Shown here one piece after another: positions 1-7,175 of a stretch of 45,880 bases of DNA (position 1 is its first letter; each line of letters starts with the position of its first letter). The DNA lies in the NCBI GenBank assembly GCA_937891665.1, contig CALAGS010000225.1, positions 1-45,880 of the forward strand. The letters run 5' to 3'. Origin of the DNA: an uncultured Burkholderiales bacterium. GTDB lineage: Bacteria; Pseudomonadota; Gammaproteobacteria; Burkholderiales; Burkholderiaceae_C. Below the pieces are notes generated by a model that worked only from the letters and a program-made list of their open reading frames with translations, did no database searches and was not told the DNA's origin. Made by a program: the position numbers and the translations under genes.

Positions 1-73
1 CTTTAGCTCAGTCGGTTAGAGCGATGGAATCATAATCCACAGGTCCGCGGTTCGAATCCGTGAAGAGCCACCA
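1..73 (+). tRNA. tRNA-Met (CAU), 5' end cut by window
   Basis: The D-arm (GCTCAGTCGGTTAGAGC), anticodon loop with CAT at 31-33, T-arm (GGTTCGAATCC) and an encoded CCA end at 71-73 are all visible. The 3' acceptor strand AAGAGCC predicts a 5' strand GGCTCTT, so about four bases lie before the window. A CAU anticodon can belong to elongator Met, initiator Met or lysidine-modified Ile2. The A-stem and D-arm look most like elongator tRNA-Met, but this was not tested against alignments. The bottom anticodon-stem pair appears to be an A-C mismatch. Confidence 0.93.
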
Positions 74-81
74 AGTTCAGG

Positions 82-113
82 GCCCCCCGTGGAAGCACAG
101 GGGGCTTTTCTTA
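82..113 (+). terminator. Rho-independent terminator after tRNA-Met
   Basis: GCCCCCCGTG (82-91) pairs with CACAGGGGGC (96-105) around a GAAG tetraloop with one C-A mismatch, and TTTTCTT follows. The 3' arm AGGGGG also sits 8 nt before the likely start codon of the next gene (113), so it may double as that gene's Shine-Dalgarno sequence. Confidence 0.75.
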
Positions 114-976
114 TGCACGCTGACAATCGCCGCGGTATTTTGGCCATGAGCCTGGCCATGGCGCTTTTCATTGCCAATGACGCTTTGGTCAAGCAAGTCA
201 GCGCTACGCTGCCCGGCCCTCAACTTATTTTCATTCGCGGTCTGATGGCCACCGCGCTGGTGCTCATCATGGCGCAAGCCATGGGGCATCTCAAAAACTG
301 GCGCCTCATGTTAAACAAGCGTTTGTGGATAAGGGGCTCTGTAGACGCAGTCGCATCCCTTACCTACCTAACAGCCGTCTTTCATTTGCCCTTGGGCAAT
401 GCAACGGCCATCAACCTTGCTTCGCCCCTATTTATCACCGTGTTTGCCATCATTTTCTTCAAAGAACAGGTTACGTTACAAAGAGGCGCACTCATTTTGC
501 TAGGGTTCAGTGGGGTGCTGTTGGTGGTTCAGCCCAGCTCAGACGGCTTCAATGTGTATGCTTGGATAGCCGTGCTGGCCACTTTGTTTCATGCCACACG
601 AGACACACTCACTCGGGCTATTGGACTTCACGTGCCCGCACTTCTCATTACGTTGTCAACTGCAGTTTCAGTTGCCATAGCCGCTGGCGGCATTACGCTG
701 ACTCAAACATGGACGCCTGTTGACAGCACATCGCTGGCCTTGCTTTTCGGCGCTTCTTTGTTTCTGTCTATGGCTTATTACTTGCTCATTGTGGCCATGC
801 GTTCAGGCGAAATGAGTTTGGTCGCGCCATTCCGATACAGCGGTTTGCTGTTTGCCTTACTCATTGGCTATGTGGTGTGGGATGAAGTGCCCAACCTTTT
901 GGCATGGGGTGGAATTTTGCTTTTGGTTATTTCAGGTCTGTTGATTCTTCAATCAGAAAGACCGAAACAAAATTAA
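113..976 (+). CDS. DMT-superfamily EamA transporter
   Basis: This 287-residue protein of hydrophobic segments is organised as two EamA repeats, the drug/metabolite transporter fold of the inner membrane. The first repeat contains 'IRGLMATALVL' and 'LGNATAINLASPLFITVFAIIFFKEQ', the typical mid-repeat helices ending in the conserved acidic loop. The second contains 'MAYYLLIVAMRSGEMSLVAPFRYSGLLFALLIGYVVWDE', the matching element. Members export amino acids, metabolites or drugs, and the substrate here cannot be read. An in-frame ATG at 89 lies inside the tRNA terminator, so the ATG at 113 is preferred; it has AGGGGG 8 nt upstream. Nothing adjacent points to a pathway. The gene looks somewhat more AT-rich than the aap operon downstream. 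Confidence 0.85.
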   Translation: MHADNRRGILAMSLAMALFIANDALVKQVSATLPGPQLIFIRGLMATALVLIMAQAMGHLKNWRLMLNKRLWIRGSVDAVASLTYLTAVFHLPLGNATAINLASPLFITVFAIIFFKEQVTLQRGALILLGFSGVLLVVQPSSDGFNVYAWIAVLATLFHATRDTLTRAIGLHVPALLITLSTAVSVAIAAGGITLTQTWTPVDSTSLALLFGASLFLSMAYYLLIVAMRSGEMSLVAPFRYSGLLFALLIGYVVWDEVPNLLAWGGILLLVISGLLILQSERPKQN

Positions 977-1019
977 TTCTCAATTCACTACAAATCTATC
1001 TATTGAACCAAAGCACACC

Positions 1020-1173
1020 ATGAGTTTTGAACCAGTTTCTAAATTAGACGGGCAAGTCGCTGTAATCACGTGGTGTCGATCTTTTGACCAAGGCATTGGG
1101 CAAAGCACTTGCGCCTCAAATTCGCGTCATTGCAGCTTTACCTGGCGTGGTCGATGGTGGAAGAAGCTTGTAA
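1020..1173 (+). pseudogene. Remnant of a short-chain dehydrogenase/reductase (internal deletion)
   Basis: An ATG at 1020 opens an SDR-like start (MSFEPVSKLDGQVAVIT). The reading frame then shifts at about 1075 and continues as LTKALGKALAPQIRVIAALPGVVDGG up to a stop at 1171. The first piece matches the beta-1 strand just before the NAD-binding glycines. The second matches the helix after the YxxxK motif and the 'PG' loop of classical SDRs. The Rossmann core, the catalytic Ser/Tyr/Lys and the C-terminus are missing. A functional SDR is about 250 residues, so this is a deletion remnant. Identification rests on remembered family motifs rather than a search. Confidence 0.7.
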
Positions 1174-1247
1174 ATTTTTGATCACCCTAAGCTCGCACTT
1201 GCCAAACTGACGCAAAATGCGAACACCAAAGCCAACCAACACCTTCA

Positions 1248-2939
1248 ATGCACCTGCCCAGCGCAAACCCGCGTCCCTCCATTTATTACAACTACCAAGT
1301 TTTCAAACCTTGGTTGCCCACTGAACACGAGCCACAGGAAACGAAAAAAGTAGTCATTGTCGGCGCAGGTCCTGCGGGCATGGTCACCGCGTTGGAATTG
1401 GCGCGACACGGGGTGGCCAGCGTTGTCTTGGCATCTGAGCTGCAATTTTCACAAGGCTCACGTGCCATTGTGTTCACACGCAGATCAATGGAAATATTGC
1501 AGCAAGTGGGCGTGGCGCATCGCATCACTGAAAACGGATTACCTTGGCGCAGCGGCAATTCTATTTACCGCGGACAAAAAGTGTTTCGCATGGAAACACC
1601 GCTCGATCCAGACGATCGGTTTTTTCCGATGATCAATATTCAGCAGCAGTACCTAGAAGAGTACTTGCATGATGCGTGCGCAGCCAATCCTTTGATTGAT
1701 TTTAGATGGGGCAACAAGTTGGTCCACGCTGAGCAATCGGCGGGCATTGTCTCAGCCAATGTCGACACATCTGCTGGCCCCTATCAACTTCAAACCGAGT
1801 GGCTTGTGGCGGCCGATGGCGGTCGATCAGAAATTCGCAGTGCCATGAATTTGAAATTGGAAGGAGCCTCTTTCGAAAGCATCTTTGTCATTGCCGACAT
1901 TCGCATTGACTTGCCCTTTCCCACTGAGCGTTTGGCATTTTTTGATCCAGACTGGAACCGCGGCAATACCATCCTTATGCACAAAGAGCCGCATGGCATT
2001 TGGCGGGTGGACTATCAATTACCGCCTGGTGAAACACCTGAAGAAGCTTTGCGAGCAGAGTCCCTGCAAGAGCGCATAGACGCACAACTCAAAATGATTG
2101 GCTTTGAAGGCACGCCTTGGGAAATGGACTGGAGTTCTGTTTACTCAGCGCGCACGCTCACCTTGCCTCAATATGTTCACGATCGCATTGTGTTTACAGG
2201 CGATGCAGCACACTTGCTTCCCATCTTTGGCGTAAGGGGTGCCAACACAGCGTTTCAAGATGCTCAATCATTGGGATGGCATTTAGCCTATGTGGTCAAA
2301 GGCAAAGCGCCAGAACAACTGATGCAAAACCACAGCGACGAGCGTGTGGGCGCTGCTCGCGAAATCATCACTGAGGCTGGCAAAAGTACTCGCTTCATGG
2401 CACCACCAAGCAGAGGCTTTAGGTTACTGCGTGATGCGGTTTTGTCTTTGTCATTGACCGAAGAATTTGTGCGACCGCTTTACCACTGGCGCACATCGCG
2501 GCCACATGAGTACAAGCACTCTGTGTTAAACAGCACGACTGATGACAATTTGCAATTTACAGGTGGCCCAGCTCTTGGTGCACCGCCTCAAAACGTTCAG
2601 CTTCAACAAGATGACTTTTTGTTAGATCACTTAGGTGGTGGGTTTGATTTGGTTTACGTCGCAACACATCAAGACATTCCACAAGACCTTTTGCGGGCCG
2701 TTGATCAAGCTAAGAAAAATGGCATCCCTTTGAAATTGTTGGCCATCACACAAGAAACTGTTGATGTCTTGGGTGCAGACAAAACATTGTTTGATCCGCA
2801 ACAACGATTTCAACTTCTTTACGCCGTCTCAGCAGGGGGTGCTTATTTATTTCGGCCTGACCAACACGTGTGTGCTCGCTGGCTTCAATTGGATGCCGCG
2901 CGCCTGCTTTCTAGCCTTCAACTTGCGTTAATGCAATGA
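1248..2939 (+). CDS. FAD-dependent aromatic-ring monooxygenase (PHBH/MhpA type)
   Basis: This 563-residue protein is a class A flavoprotein monooxygenase. It has an N-terminal dinucleotide-binding GAGPAG (39-44), an 'AADGGRS' DG motif (about 188-194) and 'GDAAHLLPIFGVRGANTAFQDA' (from about 318), the FAD ribityl/pyrophosphate GD motif. The C-terminal 150 residues resemble the thioredoxin-like domain of phenol/MhpA-type hydroxylases. Such enzymes use NAD(P)H and O2 to hydroxylate phenolic rings; the substrate here is unknown. The start at 1248 gives a 34-residue extension before the Rossmann strand and has no clear Shine-Dalgarno. Its stop overlaps the start of the DUF2783 gene (ATGA, 2936-2939), indicating translational coupling. 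The SDR remnant upstream may once have belonged to the same cluster. Confidence 0.85.
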   Translation: MHLPSANPRPSIYYNYQVFKPWLPTEHEPQETKKVVIVGAGPAGMVTALELARHGVASVVLASELQFSQGSRAIVFTRRSMEILQQVGVAHRITENGLPWRSGNSIYRGQKVFRMETPLDPDDRFFPMINIQQQYLEEYLHDACAANPLIDFRWGNKLVHAEQSAGIVSANVDTSAGPYQLQTEWLVAADGGRSEIRSAMNLKLEGASFESIFVIADIRIDLPFPTERLAFFDPDWNRGNTILMHKEPHGIWRVDYQLPPGETPEEALRAESLQERIDAQLKMIGFEGTPWEMDWSSVYSARTLTLPQYVHDRIVFTGDAAHLLPIFGVRGANTAFQDAQSLGWHLAYVVKGKAPEQLMQNHSDERVGAAREIITEAGKSTRFMAPPSRGFRLLRDAVLSLSLTEEFVRPLYHWRTSRPHEYKHSVLNSTTDDNLQFTGGPALGAPPQNVQLQQDDFLLDHLGGGFDLVYVATHQDIPQDLLRAVDQAKKNGIPLKLLAITQETVDVLGADKTLFDPQQRFQLLYAVSAGGAYLFRPDQHVCARWLQLDAARLLSSLQLALMQ

Positions 2940-3127
2940 ACACAATACACACTCTCGACATAGCGGGCCTAGAACAGGTTTACGACCGGTTGGCCACGGC
3001 CATCGATGAAGCTGGTCCCGAAAAGTCAGAGCTTTTTTTGGTCAAACTGGCGCTTCTCAATGCCAAAGCGATGGGTCAACCCGATCTGTTTGAAGCACAA
3101 GTAGAAGCGGCACTGAAAGATCTGTAA
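2936..3127 (+). CDS. DUF2783 small protein coupled to the FAD monooxygenase
   Basis: This is a 63-residue acidic helical protein with the pattern 'LEQVYDRLATAIDEAG' followed by 'ELFLVKLALLNAKAMG' and a final 'EAALKDL'. I recognise this as the DUF2783 family, whose members are about 60 residues and often sit beside FAD monooxygenases. Function is unknown. The start codon overlaps the monooxygenase stop by 4 nt, so the two are almost certainly cotranslated. It has no signal peptide or membrane segment, so a cytosolic partner or accessory role is plausible. The family call is from memory and not from a profile search. Confidence 0.75.
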   Translation: MNTIHTLDIAGLEQVYDRLATAIDEAGPEKSELFLVKLALLNAKAMGQPDLFEAQVEAALKDL

Positions 3128-3146
3128 ACGAGTACTTGCCTTGGCA

Positions 3147-3442
3147 CTAGCGGGGCAAAGCACATTGCACCGGTTCAGCACCCAATTCACTGACCAGTAC
3201 TGCGGGATCTATGCCTACTAAAAACTCCCGCCTTCCGCCATTGGTCCATATTTTGGGAAGTTCCAAAATGCTTGACGCTACAAACACGGGTAAGGGCTTG
3301 CGCAACATCTGTGCACTCCCAACTGTTTAGACGATTCAGAGTTGCCACCATGCTCCGCATCGTCGTGGGGGTGCTCTGAATAAACAACTTTTTTGGGCTT
3401 CAGCCACTGTGTAGCTGGGGTCTCAGATACGTGTTTTGCCAT
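3147..3442 (-). pseudogene. Remnant of YbaK/EbsC-type aminoacyl-tRNA deacylase
   Basis: Reading the minus strand from the ATG at 3442 gives an N-terminal YbaK-like stretch: ETPATQWL, then YSEHPHDDAEHGG and ESSKQLGV. The frame then breaks in the region 3295-3320. After a shift it continues as ASSILELPKIWTNGGRRE, FLVGIDPAVLVSELGA and EPVQCALPR to a stop at 3147. These blocks correspond to the start and end of the roughly 160-residue YbaK/EbsC domain (Cys-tRNA(Pro) deacylase or related editing). About 60 central residues, including most of the conserved catalytic region, are gone. Short ORFs called in other frames here are fragments of this relic. Confidence 0.78.
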
Positions 3443-3748
3443 AGGTCAATGCAACTTTTGGTGAGCTGATCATGCCAGCCGTCATGCATTCATTGAATAA
3501 GTTTAAGGGTACACCCTGATCCTAGCTTGGTCACAAATTGAATATATTAGGATGGTAGGTTTGAGTTGGCATTTATTTTGCAAACTGGAAAACCTATCTT
3601 GTCGGTCTGCACTTGTCTGGTGCGTCGTCAGGATGAACCTTGTATTGCCAAGGCATAAAAATGCTCCCAAGGAGGGGGGTTTTGATGTTTTGGCATGTAA
3701 TCATGTGTGTAGCGCTTCGCTACTCAAAATTTTAGAAAGATTCAATTC
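3443..3748 (+). promoter_or_regulatory. Leader region of the aap operon
   Basis: About 300 bases separate the YbaK relic from aapJ. No full-size gene is present. The stretch holds a purine-rich Shine-Dalgarno (3670-3679), a 16-codon ORF after it (3685-3735), and a small inverted repeat GTAGCG-CTT-CGCTAC (3709-3723) inside that ORF. I could not pick a convincing sigma-70 promoter by eye. Expression of aap operons is often nitrogen-controlled, but no sigma-54 GG-N10-GC element was identified here. Confidence 0.45.
3685..3735 (+). CDS. Possible 16-codon leader peptide upstream of aapJ
   Basis: AAGGAGGGGGG at 3669-3679 precedes an ATG at 3685 with near-ideal spacing. The ORF encodes MFWHVIMCVALRYSKF and stops at 3733, 13 nt before aapJ. 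The ribosome-binding site is much stronger than the one before aapJ itself. A 6-bp inverted repeat lies inside the ORF. It could be a translated leader that controls aapJ, or an accidental ORF after a purine run. No run of a single regulatory amino acid is present, so classical attenuation is not obvious. Confidence 0.3.
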   Translation: MFWHVIMCVALRYSKF

Positions 3749-4777
3749 ATGAAGAAAATGACACAAACCATGATCGGCGCCGTGCTGGCCACGGCAGGCT
3801 TGCTGGCGGCGACATCCGCCATGGCGGGCACAACCTTGGACCAGATTAAACAGCGCGGCCAAATCGTCTGCGGTGTCAGCACCGGTCTGGCCGGTTTTTC
3901 GGCTGCTGATTCCAACGGCAATTGGTCGGGTCTGGATGTGGACCATTGCCGTGCCGTGGCCGCTGCTGTTTTGAGCGATGCCACCAAAGTTAAATATGTT
4001 CCCCTGACCGCACCTCAGCGTTTCACGGCATTGCAGTCGGGTGAAATTGATGTATTGGCTCGAAACACTACCAACACACTGAACCGGGACGGTTCTTTGG
4101 GCCTGCATTTCATCGGCGCCAACTACTACGATGGCCAAGGCTTCATGGTGCCCAAAGGCAAAATCACCAGTGCCAAGCAACTCAAGGGAGCCTCGGTATG
4201 CGTGCAGTCTGGCACCACCACCGAGAAGAACCTGACCGACTTCTCTCGCACCAATAAATTGAATTTGAAGCCTGTCGTTTTCGGTGATTTGCAAGCGACC
4301 AATGCTGCATATTTTGCTGGCCGTTGCCAAGCTTATACGACCGACGCTTCCGGACTGGCCTCCATCCGTGCCAAAGAAGCTAAGGATCCTTCCGCCCACG
4401 TGGTTTTGTCTGATCTGATTTCCAAAGAACCATTAGGCCCCATGGTGCGCCGCGGTGACGACGAATGGTTTGCCATCAACAAATGGGTACTGGCTGGCCT
4501 GATCGAAGCCGAAGAGTACGGCATCACCCAAGCCAACGTGGACCAGATGAAGAGCAGCGAAAACCCCCAAATCGGTCGCCTGTTGGGTGCCACCGAGGAC
4601 TTGGGCAAGCACTTGGGTCTGGACAAAGAGTGGTTGGCCCGTGCCATCAAGACGACTGGCAACTACGGCGAAATGTTCGAGCGCAATGTCGGCCCTAAAA
4701 CCGCCATCAATTTGCCACGCGGCCTGAACAACCAGTGGAACAAAGGCGGCCTGATGTACGCCTCACCGCTGCGCTGA
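3749..4777 (+). CDS. aapJ: General L-amino-acid ABC transporter, periplasmic binding protein
   Basis: This is a 342-residue family 3 solute-binding protein. A Sec signal peptide (MKKMTQTMIG..., cleavage after AMA, about residue 26) is followed by the AapJ-type mature start 'TTLDQIKQRGQIVCGVSTGLAGFSAADSNGNWSGLDVDHCRAVAAAVL'. AapJ captures a wide range of L-amino acids in the periplasm for AapQMP. It is longer than typical 250-residue amino-acid binding proteins, with the C-terminal extension ending 'GLNNQWNKGGLMYASPLR' that is characteristic of AapJ/BztA. The following three genes complete the transporter. A terminator-like hairpin follows the gene, a usual way to keep binding protein in excess over the membrane parts. 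Confidence 0.96.
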   Translation: MKKMTQTMIGAVLATAGLLAATSAMAGTTLDQIKQRGQIVCGVSTGLAGFSAADSNGNWSGLDVDHCRAVAAAVLSDATKVKYVPLTAPQRFTALQSGEIDVLARNTTNTLNRDGSLGLHFIGANYYDGQGFMVPKGKITSAKQLKGASVCVQSGTTTEKNLTDFSRTNKLNLKPVVFGDLQATNAAYFAGRCQAYTTDASGLASIRAKEAKDPSAHVVLSDLISKEPLGPMVRRGDDEWFAINKWVLAGLIEAEEYGITQANVDQMKSSENPQIGRLLGATEDLGKHLGLDKEWLARAIKTTGNYGEMFERNVGPKTAINLPRGLNNQWNKGGLMYASPLR

Positions 4778-4805
4778 TCAATTGCTTTGATTGAAGGTAC
4801 CGGAT

Positions 4806-4832
4806 ACGCCCCTTTATGGGGTGTATTTTTTT
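4806..4832 (+). terminator. Intercistronic terminator/attenuator between aapJ and aapQ
   Basis: ACGCCCC (4806-4812) pairs with GGGGTGT (4818-4824) around a 5-nt loop, with one G-T wobble, followed by ATTTTTTT. It lies between the aapJ stop and the aapQ start. Partial termination or 3'-end protection here would give more aapJ than aapQMP message. It also argues that aapQ translation starts at 4861 and not at the ATG at 4816 inside the hairpin. Confidence 0.75.
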
Positions 4833-4860
4833 ACCCCTCCGACTTTTTTCAGGCAGTCTC

Positions 4861-6060
4861 ATGTCCCATTTTTCCATGATCGAGGCCCGGCCCCTGCCCG
4901 GCAAGAAAAACCGATCCATCTCGTGGCGCAGCCACAATGGGCGTTCGGTCATTTATCAGGTCATTGCCGTTTTGTCGGTACTGGCCTTGGTAATTTTGCT
5001 GGTGCGCAACACGCTCACCAACATGCGCCTGCGCGGCATCCAAAGTGGCTATGACTTTTTGTTTCAACCGTTTGGCTTTGACATCAGCGAAACGCTGATC
5101 GAGTACGCGACCAACAGTTCCTACTTTGTGGCTTTTGCCATCGGTATGCTCAACACGCTCAAAGTGGCGGTGATCGGCATTGTGTTGGCCACAGTGCTGG
5201 GTGTGCTGCTGGGGGTGGGGCGGTTTTCGGCCAACTTTTTGGTACGCAAAATTTGTTATGTCTACGTTGAATTTTTCCGTAATGTACCGGTTTATTTGCA
5301 GTTGCTTATTTGGTATCTCGTCTTTACCGAGATGCTGCCTGATCTGGACAGCGCTTGGAATTCGGGCCATTTCTTTTTGAGCAAAAACGGGGTCTCGTTT
5401 CCATCGCCCGTGTGGCAGTTGGGTCAGACCCTGGCTATGGTCGGTGTGGGTTTGGGCTTGGTCTTTGCCGTGGTTTATCGCCGCATGGCGCAGGCGCATT
5501 TTGACCGCACTGGACACACCCGTCCGGTGTGGGCGGTCTCCTTGGCTGTGACGCTGGCGATGGCTGTGCTCGGGTGGTGGGTCGGTGGCGCCCCCAACGA
5601 ATGGGACTTGCCCAAAAAGGGCGACTTCCAGATCGAAGACGGCGGCGCGTTCAGCCCTGAATTCATGGCCCTGCTGTTTGGCCTGGTGTTTTACACCGCC
5701 TCTTTCATCGCCGAAGTCGTTCGCTCGGGCATCGCCTCGGTGTCGCTGGGTCAGCACGAGGCCTCGGCTTCTTTGGGCCTGAACAAAAGCCAGTCCATGC
5801 GCTTGGTGGTGCTGCCGCAGGCCTTGCGTGTGATCATTCCCCCGCTGACCAGCCAGTACCTGAACCTGACGAAGAACTCCTCTCTCGCGGTGGCCATTGG
5901 CTACCCTGACTTGGTCTCTATTGCTTACACATCACTTAACCAAACGGGTCGCGCCATCGAAGCGTTGTCGATCGTCATGCTGGTGTACCTCACCCTGTCC
6001 CTTATCACTTCGGCCCTCATGAACTGGTTCAACACCAGTGCCGCCATCCGGGAGCGCTGA
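4861..6060 (+). CDS. aapQ: General L-amino-acid ABC transporter permease AapQ
   Basis: This 399-residue inner-membrane permease belongs to the HisM/AapQ family. 'FAIGMLNTLKVAVIGIVLATVLGVLLGVGR' opens the transport domain. The cytoplasmic EAA loop (EASASLGLNKSQSMRLVVLPQA, about residues 300-322) contacts the ATPase. A long extra region between the first helices (with 'FRNVPVYLQLLIWY' and then hydrophilic stretches) is typical of AapQ compared with short HisM permeases. It pairs with AapM as a heterodimer. An upstream in-frame ATG at 4816 falls in the terminator hairpin, so 4861 is chosen. The aapM ATG follows the stop after one base. Confidence 0.95.
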   Translation: MSHFSMIEARPLPGKKNRSISWRSHNGRSVIYQVIAVLSVLALVILLVRNTLTNMRLRGIQSGYDFLFQPFGFDISETLIEYATNSSYFVAFAIGMLNTLKVAVIGIVLATVLGVLLGVGRFSANFLVRKICYVYVEFFRNVPVYLQLLIWYLVFTEMLPDLDSAWNSGHFFLSKNGVSFPSPVWQLGQTLAMVGVGLGLVFAVVYRRMAQAHFDRTGHTRPVWAVSLAVTLAMAVLGWWVGGAPNEWDLPKKGDFQIEDGGAFSPEFMALLFGLVFYTASFIAEVVRSGIASVSLGQHEASASLGLNKSQSMRLVVLPQALRVIIPPLTSQYLNLTKNSSLAVAIGYPDLVSIAYTSLNQTGRAIEALSIVMLVYLTLSLITSALMNWFNTSAAIRER

Positions 6061-6061
6061 C

Positions 6062-7162
6062 ATGAATGTTTTCAAATCCATCGATGCCCGGCCCATGCCA
6101 GGTCGCAGTGCGGGGCCTGTGGCCTGGTTGCGCAGCAATTTGTTTTCCAGCCTGGGCAACAGCCTGATGTCGCTGGCCCTGCTGGCCGTGTGCCTGTGGG
6201 CCTTGGTCTCCTCTCTCGATTGGGCGGTGTTGCAAGCCGTTTTTGGCAGCAACTTGCAAGCCTGCAACGACGCGCGAGGCGCAGGGGCTTGCTGGGGCGT
6301 GATTTCCGAAAAAGGCCGTCTGATCGTGATGGGCCGTTACCCTGAAGTCGAGCACTGGCGACCTGTGATTGCTACCGCCTTGATGTTGGGTGTGGTGGTC
6401 ATCAGTTGCATGCCGCGTTTTTGGAACAAGGCACTGCCGCTGATTTGGGCCGTGATGTTGGTTGTGTATTTCGTGCTGATGAAGGGCGGCTTTTTCGGCC
6501 TGACCGAGGTCGATACCGACCAATGGGGCGGTTTGCCGCTGACGGTGATGCTGACGGTGATCTCCATGACGCTGGCCTTTCCGCTGGCCATCTTTGTGGC
6601 GCTGGGCCGTCGCTCTAACATGCCCACCATCAAGACCCTGTGCACGCTCTATGTGGAGTTGGTGCGGGGTGTGCCGCTCATCACCGTGCTGTTCATGGCC
6701 TCGTTCATGCTGCCGCTGTTCATGCCCGAGGGCGTGAAGATCGACGTGCTGGTGCGTGTGGTGGTGGGCATCACCCTGTTTTCTGGGGCCTACATGGCCG
6801 AGGTGATTCGTGGCGGCTTACAGGCTTTGCCCAAAGGTCAGACCGAAGCGGCCGCCACCTTGGGCCTCACGTATTGGCAAACCCAGCGCATGATCGTATT
6901 GCCACAAGCTTTGGCCATCGTGGTGCCGTCCATTATGAACACCTTCATTGGCCTGTTCAAAGACACCTCGCTGGTGACCATTGTGTCGCTCTATGAGCTC
7001 ACCGGTGCGTTGGGCTTAGCGCTTAACTCGGACGCAGACTGGCGCCCCTTCAAGATCGAAGCCTATTTCTTCATCACCTTAATTTATTTCGCGTTCTGCT
7101 TTGCCATGTCGCGCTACAGCCTGTGGATCGAAGAGCGTACGGCCGTGAGCAAAGTCCGCTGA
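6062..7162 (+). CDS. aapM: General L-amino-acid ABC transporter permease AapM
   Basis: This 366-residue permease shares the N-terminal 'ARPMPGRSAGPVAWLRSNLF' signature with AapQ ('ARPLPGKKNR'). The transport core begins around 'GGLPLTVMLTVISMTLAFPLAIFVALGRRS'. The EAA loop 'TEAAATLGLTYWQTQRMIVLPQA' is intact. It forms the translocation pore with AapQ. The start at 6062 is one base after the aapQ stop, consistent with translational coupling; an alternative upstream ATG at 6038 would overlap aapQ needlessly. aapP follows after 13 nt. Confidence 0.95.
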   Translation: MNVFKSIDARPMPGRSAGPVAWLRSNLFSSLGNSLMSLALLAVCLWALVSSLDWAVLQAVFGSNLQACNDARGAGACWGVISEKGRLIVMGRYPEVEHWRPVIATALMLGVVVISCMPRFWNKALPLIWAVMLVVYFVLMKGGFFGLTEVDTDQWGGLPLTVMLTVISMTLAFPLAIFVALGRRSNMPTIKTLCTLYVELVRGVPLITVLFMASFMLPLFMPEGVKIDVLVRVVVGITLFSGAYMAEVIRGGLQALPKGQTEAAATLGLTYWQTQRMIVLPQALAIVVPSIMNTFIGLFKDTSLVTIVSLYELTGALGLALNSDADWRPFKIEAYFFITLIYFAFCFAMSRYSLWIEERTAVSKVR

Positions 7163-7175
7163 TTGAAAGAGACCT

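Noticed and set aside
3552..3752. 66-codon plus-strand frame before aapJ
   Set aside because: No ribosome-binding site or motifs; it overlaps the better-supported 16-codon frame and aapJ.
3701..4399. Long minus-strand frame opposite aapJ
   Set aside because: Antisense shadow of aapJ; no domain motifs and low-complexity composition.
4849..5757. 302-codon minus-strand frame opposite aapQ
   Set aside because: His/Gln/Arg-rich product typical of a shadow frame; aapQ is clearly the real gene.
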